Made by a program: the position numbers and the translations under genes. DNA of 64,000 nt from Epiperipatus broadwayi (lineage: Eukaryota; Onychophora; Udeonychophora; Euonychophora; Peripatidae): positions 20,459,254-20,523,253 of the forward strand of contig JAQFVV010006197.1 in assembly GCA_028023455.1 (NCBI GenBank). Direction: 5' to 3'. The first letter of the stretch is position 1; every line of letters starts with the position of its first letter. Below are positions 25,945-38,523 of this stretch, in pieces. Under the pieces are notes generated by a model. The model was not told the DNA's origin. It ran no database searches and saw only the letters and a list, made by a program, of their open reading frames with translations.

Positions 25945-26505
25945 ATTTGAATTTAAATAATTTTTAGTTGAAGAAGGTTAAGAAATTAAGTGAAAGTATT
26001 TATATGATTTATTAGTTATTTATATAATATTTTATTACTGTTATAATTCATTATTTTTATTATATATATATTGTAATAGAACAATGGTCCATGTTAACCC
26101 ATTCAAATTTGACCTATTATTATATAACAGAATGAATGCTATTATATATCCACATTAGTTTATATTAAATACTTAATTAGCAGCATAATCCAATCATAAT
26201 ACATCTATAACAATATTGCTCAAAATCAAAATAATTATTTGGAGCCGCACCATCCTAGATTTATGTAATGCGATTATTGAAAATATTATCCTGATAAAAA
26301 AATAAAGATAATCTAGTTATATTTCCTGACAATAAACATCATTTATTTCTCTAGATTAACTATTAAAAAAATACTGAGTAGTCTAAATAAGCTTTATTTA
26401 TTTTAGATATTGATACTTTTCATACTTCAGCCATTATCCTTCGTAGAAGCATTGATTTGCAATTTCTTATTATTCTTCCAAAGAATTCCATTCCCTTTAT
26501 TATTG
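25945..26505. other. A+T-rich DNA, no gene recognised
   Basis: No motif seen. It ends near a 12-base C run at 26508-26519. Confidence 0.45.
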
Positions 26506-26518
26506 TGCCCCCCCCCCC

Positions 26519-26625
26519 CAATAAGACAAATCTTATATATATTAATTTTTGCGTCAAAAGATGTTGTAGGGCTTATTTTCAGAGATGTCTTATTTTTTCA
26601 TATACAAAAATCTAATATTTATTAA
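26519..26625. repeat. MITE family M ('ataagac' repeat), copy 1
   Basis: Blocks AATAAGACAAATCTTATAT, TTAATTTTTG, CAAAAGATG, AGGGCTTATTTTCAG and CTTATTTTTTC followed by CAAAAATCTA are shared in order with 29843-29930. From general knowledge, similar 'AATAAGACC...TTAATTTTTGCTCCAAAAG' repeats occur in other animal genomes. I cannot verify the match here. Confidence 0.65.
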
Positions 26626-26639
26626 TTGGTAAAACACAT

Positions 26640-26865
26640 TTATTAAAAACCTTTCTTTTCAAATACATAGGCATATTTGCTTTAAATATTAAGTTATTTC
26701 TAATAAAAACACTCCATCCAAGTTTAATTCATGATTAATTTCATCCTTATGTTTCCATCCGCATTACTAATTTGACCAGAATATTTGCAATTGTTAACTT
26801 CTTGTAATTCATTATTGTCAATCTTTAGTTTCTTCTTTTGAGGAAATCCACTCATCATAATAACA
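26640..26865 (-). pseudogene. LINE family B remnant: RT thumb region
   Basis: On the minus strand the order is a KKKLKIDNNELQEVNNCKYS segment (LxIxGxxLExVxxFKYLGS-like, about 26860-26785), then NADGNI, a frame change, and an RxxLxWxxF-like block with FKANMPMYLKRKVFN near 26690-26645. This corresponds to the segment between the polymerase YADD box and the YGxETWT motif of invertebrate LINEs of the kind seen at 9108-9500. It stops before YGxETWT, so the two fragments could come from different copies of one family. Stops and frameshifts make it a pseudogene. Confidence 0.65.
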
Positions 26866-26869
26866 GATA

Positions 26870-28885
26870 TATAAGCAGAATGTATGTCATGCAACTAAAT
26901 TTAAAATAGAATGAAAGGATATGATTATGACAAGTTTTAAAATGACTTTTAATTACAACAAAATAAAAATAAATCTGAAACACAAAATCATAGACACATA
27001 TTTATTTCCTTATACCAATAACATAGATTAAATGGCTGACATATTCGTCTACACACATAATGCACAGACAACCTTAAATCACTTGTCAAATACATGAAAA
27101 ACCAATTTGTTAAAGAGTTCATATTCAAAAATATTGTAACAACAACAACAAAAAAAAAAAGAATTGTAAAATATTAAATTATAATGAATAATTCAATATT
27201 TAACTCTTCTCTACTCAAAATTAATATTATCATATAAAAACTATTTTAGTTGAATATAATTACATTTAAGAAATTATAGTTTTAAATAGTTCATATTATT
27301 CTATTCCTATTAAGTACATATGCATAGGAAATTTCTAAAAGGGTATTTTGTAGAGAATAGAAATCTATTAAATGTTGGTTTTTCTATTTACAAATAGATA
27401 TCTTCAATGTAGTATTTCTATAACAGTAATATTTGCCAAATTCAAGTTTAACCATTAGTACTTTTGCATATAAATGGGCTTTTGACATAGGGACATATTT
27501 CATCATGTAGGACAGATAGTAAGTACATTATATCATGTTTTTAGGCCACATTTCCAATATTCCATCAATTACACTTCTAGATGATAGATAGATGACTCAA
27601 TGTTTGCAGTTAACACATACACTTGTGTGACATATATATGGTGAATAAAATTATCATAGTAACAAATGAAAACAGTTTTCAGTGCTTGCTTAACTTAGAT
27701 TTATCAACAAACTTAATAACAACTTCTGCTCTATATCAATGAGAACATAAATATACAATGCCTAATAAACATTTTGTAGATTGCTTTATAATAAGTAACT
27801 CTCTCTTGATGTTAATTGTAACTCATCACTAACTCTAGTGTGTTTCCTATACTTCTTATAATTACTATCCTCCACACAACTATCTGCATTGTTTGAAAAT
27901 CAAAAGTAATATTGTGTGAACTCAAAACATATTAAACTTGTTTACCAAAGATTTGTCTTTATTTCCAATCAAATAATTTTTTGGTTAACAATCTTTCTTA
28001 ATTATAATTTTATTTAAAACAAATGAACAAAAATAATGTTATCTATCACAACTTATTTAGCTTGAAAGTACACTAATTTTTTAATTTTAAAGTATAATTA
28101 TATCAGAATTTTCTTTTAAATTTAGGATGTTATGCCTTAAATTCTAAAATTGTTAATTTTTACACAAATTAATTATTTCAGGAACAACAACACAAAAACA
28201 TACAATAAAATTTGTTTTTCATTCAATGAATATCATTAAATCTTCTACCATTTTGCTACGAATAAACTGTACTTTAAATATTACTTTACAAATAAATAAA
28301 TGGTAGACTTTTTTGTCACTTACTAGGATGTGCTCTCCAAATTTAATCCATTGCAACTTACGTATTTTATTTTATAAAAAAATAAATACTGATTTTTATA
28401 AATATTAAATTATTAAATTTCTATTATCTCAGTTTATATAGTGAGTTTATCATTTGATCTAGCCTAAAATTAATTTTAATAATTTAGCTAGGCCATATGT
28501 TTTATAACTTTGCAAACATTAATAATTTTCATAGATACAAATATGTTTAAATAAAATAATTTTCATAGTATAATATCAAATTAATAACTATTATTATTAT
28601 TATTATTCAAAGTTAGTATCATCAAATTTCAGAGCCGAATTCCTCCCTACCTTGTCTATGACCATTTAATTTATATAGCCAATTATTCATTTTTTTAATC
28701 TCAGAATTGATATATTAGGTAATTGCTTAAATGAGTTATTACTACTTTGGTAGAATACCCAAATATTTATCAAGTATGCGCAATCACTCTCTTATTAGAG
28801 TAATACTTTTTATTTTAATTTATTATATGATTTTGTTTGCCCAATCTCATGCTATTTTCTAAATTAGTTAAAACAATCTAAATAG
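26870..28885. other. A+T-rich DNA, no gene recognised
   Basis: Contains an ATT microsatellite at about 28590-28608. No coding pattern or window-internal repeat is recognised. Confidence 0.5.
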
Positions 28886-28889
28886 TCTA

Positions 28890-29480
28890 ACTATATATGG
28901 GGCCATGAAGTACACTATATTTTGTTCCAAGCCTCCTCACATACATTGTATATAGCATAAAAATTCTCCATTTTGTTAGTAAACTTTCATTAAAATAGAA
29001 TACATATTGTTTATTCAACTGTATGTACACATTTTTCAACAGGTATATATATGTATAAGACAGGTGCTTTTTTTAATACATATAGTATGCATATATAAAT
29101 TAAAATTATAATATAAAGAAAATTTTAAAAAAATAATAATACAGCGTTTAATAAAAACTTGATGGAACACATTACATATATTTTTTGTTCATTAAAAAAA
29201 TAAGAAAAAAGCTTACTATAACACAATTTTTTTTTCTAAAAAAGTAAATAGCAAATTGTCTGGCTTTCATCACAATTAAATGCTCTCTGTTATTCTTTTT
29301 TCAATAACTTTTTTCTCTTTTATAAAAAAAAATAGACTAGTTTTATTATCAAAATTTATAATATTCTAACTGTTTTGTAGTTTTTAAATCAGTATTAACT
29401 TTAAATATGTTCTAAAAATTTGTAAAACTTTTAGCATTGTACTTAAAAAATATTTTATTATAATACTGCATATCAAATTC
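28890..29480 (+). repeat. Dispersed 0.6-kb repeat R1, copy 1
   Basis: Shares ordered blocks with 56125-56640 in the same orientation: TATTTTGTTCCAAGCC, AGAATACATA, TGTACACATTTTTCAACA, ATGCATATATAAATTAAAAT, then a shared region around ATAGCAAATT-CTG and TTCAATAAC. Identity is moderate with indels. No coding capacity is seen and the family is unknown. Confidence 0.6.
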
Positions 29481-29825
29481 AGAAAGGATAATAAAGGAAA
29501 ATAAAATATATGTGCTTCCAATATAAATTAAAGAAATTTTATTAATAAACATGATTATTTATGACACTCCAAAATGAAAAAAACTGTTGGTGGAATTAAA
29601 AAAATTTTTTCTTTAATTTTTTTTTAAAAATGTGATGACATATAGAGCTCAAAAACAGAGTATTTATATATTAATTTGTAAATTTTGATATTCTATTTTG
29701 TTTATTTACATTTTGGTTTGTTTGTATTGGAGGGGGGGGTGCTTGATACAGAATAGTTTGTGGCGATATTTTTCTTCGTCATAAATAATATAGCTTATTT
29801 AAAGCTACCATTAGAATATATATAC

Positions 29826-31075
29826 CATGTTTCCCTGAAAATAAGACCAGATCTTATATTAATTTTGTTCCAAAGATCCTAGGACTTATTATCAGGGAAT
29901 CTCTTATTTTTTCGTAAACAAAAATCTACATTTAGTCACAGACAGACATATACATTTACTTAAAATCTCAAATCAAGCTCCCACATGTTTTTCAGCAATG
30001 ATCTCTGTGAATATTTGAATTTTCAGCTAGTGATATACACTAGGATATTTACATTTATTTAAGTACAAAAATTTGTCTGGGATCAAAATATTATTCTATT
30101 TAAATCTATCATTAAATCAATTGTTAACTGAAGACTTATGAGATAGGAATGGTAACAAAAAGGATTTTAATTAAGAATGATTATTCATACATATAAGCAT
30201 AAAAATTCAGAAAACATTTCTGAATTTCACACCACATTAAGTACAACTATTATAACACATAGCTATTGAATTATGAAGCTTCATATAAGACCCAACCACA
30301 TTCATCCATTATCAAGGCACACATAGTAAACATTCCAAATTACTTGCAATTGCCTCACTTCAGTATTCTTTTTTAAAACCTATCTTTAGGAGAAAGATTG
30401 ATTTAACTTAAACTAAACTTTAATTTTTTAAATTACTTCCACTATTTAAATACTTTTAAAAGGGGGAAAAACATTTAAAAAACAAAGCTGATTTTTTCAT
30501 TTATACTGAATATTTAAAAGCTACCACGATCAAACTCTAAAACTAAGTTGAGCATTTTTATAAATCTAAGTATTAAACATTAATAAAATACATATCTAAA
30601 ATTACATAAATTAAATTATAAATAGTCTGATATACTTGAATTGTGGTAGGTAAAGTTTTAAAAGTTTGTTAAATCATTCATAAATTCAATAAATAGATTA
30701 TCTTAAGTCTAAGATTTGGCTGAAAGGAAATTGTTTCTCTATGCACATAAAATTATGTTTATTGAAAATGTTCCAATGGGAAAATAAATAAATATAACTT
30801 TATAATTTATATTATCACTTATTTAAAACATTAATGTCAATATTATTATTTATTTATACATCCATTACTTTATAATTCAATACATCATGTGCTTCAATAA
30901 ATAAAAAGAAATCCATTCATTTGGCTGGCAATCTTAACTAGAGCTTATATTTGGAGTAGGGCTTATATTTCAAGCACCTTGAAAAATCATGCTAGGGCTT
31001 ATTTTCTGGTTAGGTCTCATTTTAAGGGAAAGATCTGATCTGATTTTAAGGGAAAGATCTGATCTGATAACAGAT
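29826..31075. mobile_element. Possible DNA element of MITE family M with imperfect inverted ends
   Basis: The left end TACCATGTTTCCCTGAAAAT followed by AAGACCAGATC (29826-29855) is mirrored near 30990-31035 by GGGCTTATTTTCTGGTTAGG and TTTTAAGGGAAAGATCTGAT. Between them lie about 1.1 kb of non-coding A+T-rich DNA. The left 100 bases match the copy at 26519-26625. The inverted ends are imperfect and no target-site duplication is clear, so treating this as a single element is tentative. Confidence 0.45.
31020..31067 (+). repeat. 24-bp tandem duplication
   Basis: The unit TTTTAAGGGAAAGATC plus TGATCTGA occurs twice without change at 31020-31043 and 31044-31067, inside the right end of the family M element. 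Confidence 0.95.
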
Positions 31076-31079
31076 ATAT

Positions 31080-32640
31080 CACAAACACCATTCACAACAC
31101 TTACAAGTCATAGCAAATCCAATTAATTATTCTTTTGATAAATGATCATTTTTTCATTAATTCATGTCAGTTGTTTTACATCATCTTTAAATTTCCAATT
31201 CTTATAAACCTACAGGTTTAAAGCAGCCGATCTTTTCATTTTCCTTTACTTCTTCTTTTTTGGCAATATAAAGATTTATTCAAGTTATTATATAGTGATA
31301 AATATTAAAACAGTAAAATAAATTATGATGAGAAAATTGATTAATTACTTTCAACAGATTTTGACCGCAGAACTCAACATACATATATAAAACTTTTTTT
31401 AAACATAATATTTAACAAACTACTTTCTTAGATTCAATTTCCATGAAAAGCATGAATCTATGACTACATATACTAGATACATGTGATACACAATGATTAA
31501 ATCTTCACTTATTCAAACATCAAAAATTTGTTTCTTAAAGTTATAAATAAATGTCTAGTCCAAATATTAGTAAATCCCTCTGTCCATCATATTCATTTCC
31601 AAGATTTCCCAAAGACATCATACCCATAAGTAATAAAAAATAAACTATGTAATATACATGTTTAATGTATATATATTTCCTTCTTTATTTATGCATTAAT
31701 CATGGAACATTCCATATATATATATATATATATAAAGAAGCAAAATATAGAGGGAGAAAGAAGAAATGGATAAGAGTTATATATATATATATATTTACAC
31801 AAACACATGATACAATTTAATTCAAAAAATACGAATAATACTTTAATAATAAATCATGATATGGCAATCACATGATAGATGGGGTGCATATTGAATGTAC
31901 TGCACAAGAAAATGGGAGACTGCAAAATGATGTGTATCGATGGCACTCATATAAGCAAGTGTGCACATGAAATTTATCAATTCAAATTTATGTATTTCTA
32001 ATTTTTTGATTTAATTTTTTTTTTAATTATTGGATGAGGTAACCACTGTATGTATATATTATGACTAAAAAACAATGTTAATTAAAGTACAAGTGCTACA
32101 TTATATATTTTAAATGTTTCTATAAAATAATTGGGACCGTGTACTCAAAGTGATTAAGTGGGGGAGGGGTATTTCTTTTATTCCAAATTAGATTCTATCT
32201 AAAAAAATATTTTTAAAAAAGTATCAAACAATATCTAAAAATTACTTTTTTAACAATTGATAAAACAAAAATACAAAGTTTATGAATTTGTCTCATTATC
32301 CTTCATTCAACAAATTATTTCTAATGCTATTTTCAATTAAACTATAATCCCCTTGCACTATCTGCAGTAGTTAATCAGCTATGAGCTAAATACCAAATTA
32401 ACTGCAAACATTAAATAAATTTAAATGAATGAAGTTTTTTCCTCACTCTATTATATGAGTTATTTAATTTTAAAATATCTAAGAATAGTTTGAAAGTAAT
32501 ATTACTACTATTGAGTGCTTTTGAATTAGTCAGTTGGTAGCACTGAAGATCATGCGCTTGTAGTAGCATGAACTGTTCAGTTGTATCATGAAAGGCCTCA
32601 AAAACTGTCTTGACCATAGAAAAAGTGTTTTTATGGTGAT
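31080..32640. other. A+T-rich DNA with TA microsatellites
   Basis: TA runs lie at about 31714-31734 and 31778-31794. No gene is recognised; short open frames look like chance. Confidence 0.5.
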
Positions 32641-32649
32641 TATTTCACT

Positions 32650-33470
32650 GGAAATTAATATTCAGCATGATTTAGAGAACAGATTTAACAAAAATTTCCT
32701 GAGACAACAGTGCCAAATTGACACACAGTGCAGGTGATTAATAAAGAAGTTCCATGAACAGACTCAGTTTATGATCTTAAGTGTAATGAATGACTATATG
32801 TCCTCACTATAAATAAACATATGAACAATCGTGTTTCAGTCATGTAAACTTCTTCAAAATCAATTCAGAAGTTAACACAATAATATCACACTGCAGTTAG
32901 TATAGCACATGCAACAGTAATGGGGGAAAACTTAATCTTTTACCAAACAAAATTACTGCAGTACATAAGCTAAAACAAACAGGTAAGGAGAAGTGCACTG
33001 GTTTCAAGAATTCATTGCAAACTACAATTAAGATATTCTTGATGTTACATTATTTACTTATAAGACATATTACTATTTGACTGGATACATTAATGTTCAG
33101 AACGTGGTAAGCACATAATCCACACTGTTTACAGAAAACCTCCATAAGAAAAAGATTGATGTAAAAGTGATAATATCAAAAAAGAGGATGCTGGACAATA
33201 GATTATTCTCCTTTCAGAGATCTTTTGTGACCATGTAATTTCTAAGAACATGTGGCTTTCCAGACCATCGTATCTGAACCTATCAGACTATTATTTTCAG
33301 TGATCTGCAAAAGTCTAAGTGTATAAGTATAACCTACATTCCACTGAAGAATTGAAAGCTGCAATAATAGTCAACTTCAAATGCATAACAAGAAAATTGA
33401 AAAAAAGGATTTGACAATAAGATTAAACAAGTACAGGCATACCTGAATGCTCATGGAACATTTTAAGCAT
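32650..33470 (+). pseudogene. Decayed IS630/Tc1/mariner-type transposase (DUF4817 + DDE_3 layout)
   Basis: Read across frames, the region starts with a HDLENRFNKNFLRQQC segment near 32667. A decayed LIKKFHEQT follows near 32738 and matches the FRxxFP...LVxKFxxTGS helix-turn-helix start found in DUF4817-type transposases. Further on are a TGYINVQNVV segment (near 33080), where the family has G-Y-V-N-x-Q-N, and STLFTENLHKKK (W...ENPH-like). LSRPSYLNLSDYYFQ near 33260 replaces the WPARSPDLSPLDYFLWG block, and STEELKAAI near 33343 replaces TLEELKAAI. The catalytic aspartates and several tryptophans are lost or out of frame. I saw no clear terminal inverted repeats. The assignment rests on the order of several partial blocks. 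Confidence 0.6.
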
Positions 33471-34944
33471 TTTTTATAATTGGTCACTAACATGTAAGAA
33501 CAAAAAAAATAAAATAAATTATACAGTTACTATTCATTTACCTTGTAGAATGATTTGTTTCTTCTTCTTATCAATCTATAATGCTCTATATTGTACCACT
33601 ATGACTCTCTGTTAATCCATAAATGTTTCCAGAAATTCCTTTTTATAATTTCTCTATCTATTCCATTTTTGGTGCCCTATTTTTGTATTTACTGGTGACG
33701 TCAAGTGTAATATTTGTTTTTAATCTTTCCTGAAATAGTCCTTGTACATGTCAATACATTTCAATTTTGTTTTGATTTCATTTGCTATAGCATGTTCAGT
33801 ATTTATTATTTATTACATTCATTTATTGCTTATGGCATACCAAACCCAGAATTAAATGATTGATTGATTCTCTGCCTGACTTTTCTGCAAATGTTCACCA
33901 ACAATTTATTTTCCTTTTTATTTTTTCCTAAAACTGCTAAACCTCACAAGAGTTTCCATATTGTTTAAAAACTAGTATAACCAAACTTAGAATAATACTG
34001 TAAACACTTTCAGTTAACTATAACTTTCACTGTAGTTTGCATCATCTTGTGTTCTTGATTGTATTGTGCTAGAAATTCCACAAATTGAATGTTTTTTAAT
34101 ATGAAAACAAAAATCATTATTAGTGTATAACAAATAAAGGGAAAAGAGTAATTTATTTTTTATTTACTAGATCCAAAAAGTAATTTGACAATTTCCATTA
34201 ACTTTCCTGTTAAAATTATCAACTAAAAAATTCAATAAACCTTCACAACAACCCACTATCTTCTTGAATCCATTTTACTTAAGGTTTTTGATAGCTTATG
34301 GGGCATATAGGCACTGTTTAAACTTCTGACTATTTATTACTTTTTTAGAAAATTCAAAGTTATAAAAATTGTTAGAAGAGATTCTCAAACTTAATATTTT
34401 GTAAAATATCAACAATTATAAATGAAATATTACTAATTCCTTTTAATGGGAATTGCAAGTTTCAGAGATTATGTATTATGAACTGGGAATACATATTTCT
34501 GATAGTGTTCCAAAATAACCCCTCACATGATCCAGAAAAATATTAACATGATATCTCTGGCCAATTACTGTTGAGAAAAAGATATTTTCTCACTACGAGT
34601 TGTCTCTTGCCTTCAGGATAAAAATGGGATTTATTGTAATAAAATGCCTTTCAAGTAAACCTAACTATGCAAAAATTAAGTTACAAACTCCATTTATTGT
34701 TAATTGTCTTTATTATTTATTTGAAAATAAAAATCAATTTTGACCTTATTCCAATTGCTTCTCAATGTATTGCGAATTCAGTTTCTATTTCAAGTAAAAA
34801 TCTAATCAATTATAGATAAATACTGGGGAAAATTATATAATATATTAACATTTCTTAAAATAACCCAACTTTAAAAAAAAAAATTAAAAAAAATAATATT
34901 GCATACAAGAACAAATTACAAGAGATTGTGCTTATTACATAAAT

Positions 34945-34992
34945 AAATATGTTTTATAAGGGATTTGAACTCAGACTTTCAAATCCCTTCTA
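34945..34992. repeat. Family S-like hairpin fragment
   Basis: AAGGGATTTGAACTCAGACTTTC is followed directly by AAATCCCTT. The first part matches the B-box region of family S, and the last part is its partial inverse, forming a small hairpin. Confidence 0.5.
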
Positions 34993-35446
34993 AATTATAT
35001 TAATTTTAGTATAGACAATATTCTTGTATTTAAATATTAAATAAATACACATATACACGAAAATTATAATTTCTATTCTACACTCTGTTTTTAAAAATAA
35101 AACTTGATTTAAAAACTGATCAATAAATGAATTAAATAAGTTTAACATCAATATTTCAAAACATAAACTATTTAACTTTCTAAATAATTGATAGCAAACT
35201 TACATTTCATTGATCAAATAGAATAATTAAAGTTTTAAAATTTTTTTTTTTTCTTCACGCTAATATATATATAGTAATAAGTGATCCTAAGATTTGTAAA
35301 TAAAAACGTATAGATTTAAAAAATTATGTAAAATCAAAAACTAACTCTAGCTTATCAAAAAAATAACAGATAAAAAAAACAAAATAAATTATGCTATTGT
35401 TTACCGAGATTGTTTAATTAATTACGATTATGCATAAAAAACAACA

Positions 35447-35541
35447 AGTAGTGCTGTAATCGTAAAATCAGTAGAGAATTTAAAGACCGAAGAAGAATTA
35501 TTGCTTTGTGACGCATGTGATTTTTACAGTATTGCTACTCC
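35447..35541. repeat. Small inverted repeat (MITE-like)
   Basis: AGTAGTGCTGTAATCGTAAA at the left is mirrored by GATTTTTACAGTATTGCTAC at the right, with about 50 bases between. No second copy was found in the window. Confidence 0.5.
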
Positions 35542-38276
35542 CATATCCATGATTGAAAAAATTAATAAGCAAAATATAAAAAAATTAAAAATTAAAAAAA
35601 TAAATTTCAATTTTGAACATTTGCATTTTTTAAGTTCACAGTAAATATACACTATGAACGCGCACTAAAGATGTATGTGCAAATGTAATAAAATTAAAAT
35701 TATATTGAAACAAAGCATTATATAATTTTCTTAGATTAAATTTAATATTTGCATTGATATATATATATAGCATATTGTTAAATCAAAAACTTACATTCAT
35801 AAATACAAATAATAATTATAAAAAATAAAATAATAATAGATACTTAAGCTTACAGAAAAATTTATTTTTGCTAATAATAAAACTAAAATTAAAAAAAAAA
35901 AATATTTCTATAAAATAAATAAATAAATGCTGTTTGATATATTTTATACACATAATAAATACTATTTCCAGATGAAAGAGAGAAAAAAATCATCAACTTA
36001 AAAGTAGTAATTATATAGTGACTGTTAAAAAATGACTTCAATAAAAAGAGTACTCAATATAAAACTAAAGCAAACAAACACAGCAACATATTATACTAGA
36101 GAGGTCAATGATAGTACAATGAACACTGCAATAATGATCATGAGGTTGTCATTTAATGATCATACCATAAATGAGGAAGTCATTACATATTGGATTGCAA
36201 ACTGCTAAACTAGAGAATCTAAAGTAAACGTGCTCACAAATAACTCTTTTATTTCCCTAACATAACATTTGTCAGTACTAAAATCATTGCCAGAGGCACC
36301 CATCATCACTGATGTACACAGTTCAGCTACTTGAAGTATAATGTTGATGCAATTCCTATTAATATTCTTAATTATTCATCTGGACTGATCATAAAGATGA
36401 CATTGCCTAGTACAAATCAGTTTTGGGTTTGTTTTGAAGGTAAGAACTTTCTTCTGGATTTGAATAGACTATTCCTACTACTCCTTAAATAATGCTCTAC
36501 CGTAAGTTACCCACAATCTAGTATAATCGGAGAGCACTTAAAAAAATTTTAGTATGCCTAATTACATATTAAATACATTAAATTACCCATCTATAAAAGC
36601 ATACATTATATCAAGAGAGTGTGCTTATTTTCATATATCTCTAACTGGGTTTAGCAGTTTATTTATTCCTCCTCCCCTTTCATTCAACTTCTTCAAAGTC
36701 ACATGCATGTATTGCATAAAATTATTTGTTAATTATATAAATATATTATGAAATAAAAGTTTATATTATTTAACATATATTTAAAAAAAAAAATTATAAG
36801 TACAAACATGTTATATAAATTAAAAACGCAAATTTATAAGGCTTCAAGTGAGAAAACAAAAATAATTCTTAAGGCAGGTTTACAAATTAATTAATTTAAT
36901 ATTAATTAAATACTAGCGTCTTGAAATATTTGAATTAACTAGGATACATTGAAAGTTAAAGGCTTATCAAATTTTGAATGAAGCCATACTGATATTACTT
37001 TCCACATTTTCATGCCTGTTTAGTTTTATCATAATGTTCTTTTATCTGTGCTAGTTTAAGTTTAATAAAACATGTTTTGGATGATATTCAAACAAATATC
37101 TTTTAGCAGATTAATCCTTTTGATTAGAAAGTCTCTTTCAAATTTAGGTCTTTCAAGATATCATTCAATATTAGCAGCTTGTACGATTTCTATCTAATTG
37201 AGGCTTATTTTTCTTTATTAAAACATATTTTTTAAATCTATTGGCTGATTTTCATTTTTCCAATTCTTTAAATGCTCAGGATAGATTGATGGTAAAATCT
37301 AGTTATAAGACATTTTCATGGCTATACATTATTCTTTCCAAGTTACTACATGTGCAGACAGTGATAATGATTCTAATTCAAGCAAGTGTTGAATAATTAT
37401 CTCATGGCTGCAACTAAAAACAATAATGATAACTCGCAGCCTTTTAATACAGGTCTTGCTTACTTTTCCCAGTAAACCTGAGCCTAACCTTTTTTTTTTT
37501 AAAAAAAAAACTCCTGTTAGTGCTTTATGAAGTTTTATTTCTGTTGTATTCAAATACTGGCTGCTAACTGCAGATGGAGAGAAATTAAAGAAGAATCATC
37601 TGTTAATCAACAATCTACTGGTATTGCTTTTCATCTCTTATATACTTCCTCTACCTTCCTATTTTCGTCCTACATGATGGTCTATATTTTCTGTTTTCCT
37701 ATGTGACAGTTCATATTTCCTAAATTAAAAAACAAGTTGACCTGATGATTCAATGCAATGATATTTTTATTTTTCAAATAATCGTTTGTTAGCAGCACAT
37801 TTAATTAACCAAATTAATTTAAAAAGAAAATAATTAATAGAAACAATACACATTTTTATGTTTAAGCAACATTTTTAGTCTTATAAAAACTGAAGTTTAA
37901 AATCTTAAAAATGTAAAATTATCTTTTACATAATTATAAAAAAATAATACAAAAAAACCTTCCATATGTTCTTAACCCACTTTTTCATATACATACACAC
38001 ATTTTAAAATACTATACAGTTTGTTTGTTTTTTAAATTCTACAATAACAACAGTTCACAACAAATAACAATACCTTCTGATGTGCCAATCTATATTCAAT
38101 CTTTTACTTTTTTATTATTATTGATTTTGCGATTTTTTTTTACTTTAACTTCATAGTTTTTCTCTCTTGGCTAAATTACATAACCTAACTAATCTAACCT
38201 CTCTCTGATTATTAGAGCATGCAATGCTTTCATTATGCTATATATCACTTTATATTATATTACTAACATGGATTAT

Positions 38277-38511
38277 TACATTGTACAGTCTTAAACCTGC
38301 ATTTACATATGTAATATATGCAGGGTTCAAACTCAGACTTTCACACGACCCACCACTCTCAGTGCCATCTCATATTGCTGACCCACCTGAAATACGTATA
38401 TTGGTGATTATTTATCTTTTCAACATGTGTGTGATCAGGTGGGTCAGCAATATGAAATGGCACTGAGAGTGGTGGGTCGTATGAAAGTCTGAGTTTGAAC
38501 CCTGCATATAT
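38277..38511. mobile_element. Foldback of two family S arms with a perfect 12-bp target-site duplication
   Basis: Two family S units lie head to head. The left arm reads GGGTTCAAACTCAGACTTTC and TTGCTGACCCACCTGA. The right arm is its inverse, with GATCAGGTGGGTCAGCAATA and GAAAGTCTGAGTTTGAACCC. The whole 235-bp unit is bounded by AACATGGATTAT at 38265-38276 and 38512-38523. The duplication shows that the inverted pair inserted as one unit. It is non-coding. Confidence 0.88.
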
Positions 38512-38523
38512 AACATGGATTAT

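Larger units (their letters stand above)
33480..38260. other. A+T-rich DNA, no gene recognised
   Basis: Somewhat more complex stretches at 33540-33960, 34240-34640, 36230-36540 and 37140-37560 do not yield a motif I can name in any frame. Two small repeats inside it are listed separately. A T-run/A-run junction lies at 37491-37510. Confidence 0.45.

Noticed and set aside
33540-33960. Possible minus-strand retroelement remnant
   Set aside because: The composition is slightly richer than the background, but no RT, nuclease or transposase motif could be found in any frame.
37329-37553. 74-codon open frame on the minus strand with a fairly complex composition, possibly a transposase or RT piece
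   Set aside because: I compared it by eye with hAT, piggyBac and LINE patterns and found no ordered set of motifs. It includes a T-run/A-run junction and the neighbouring frames are closed.
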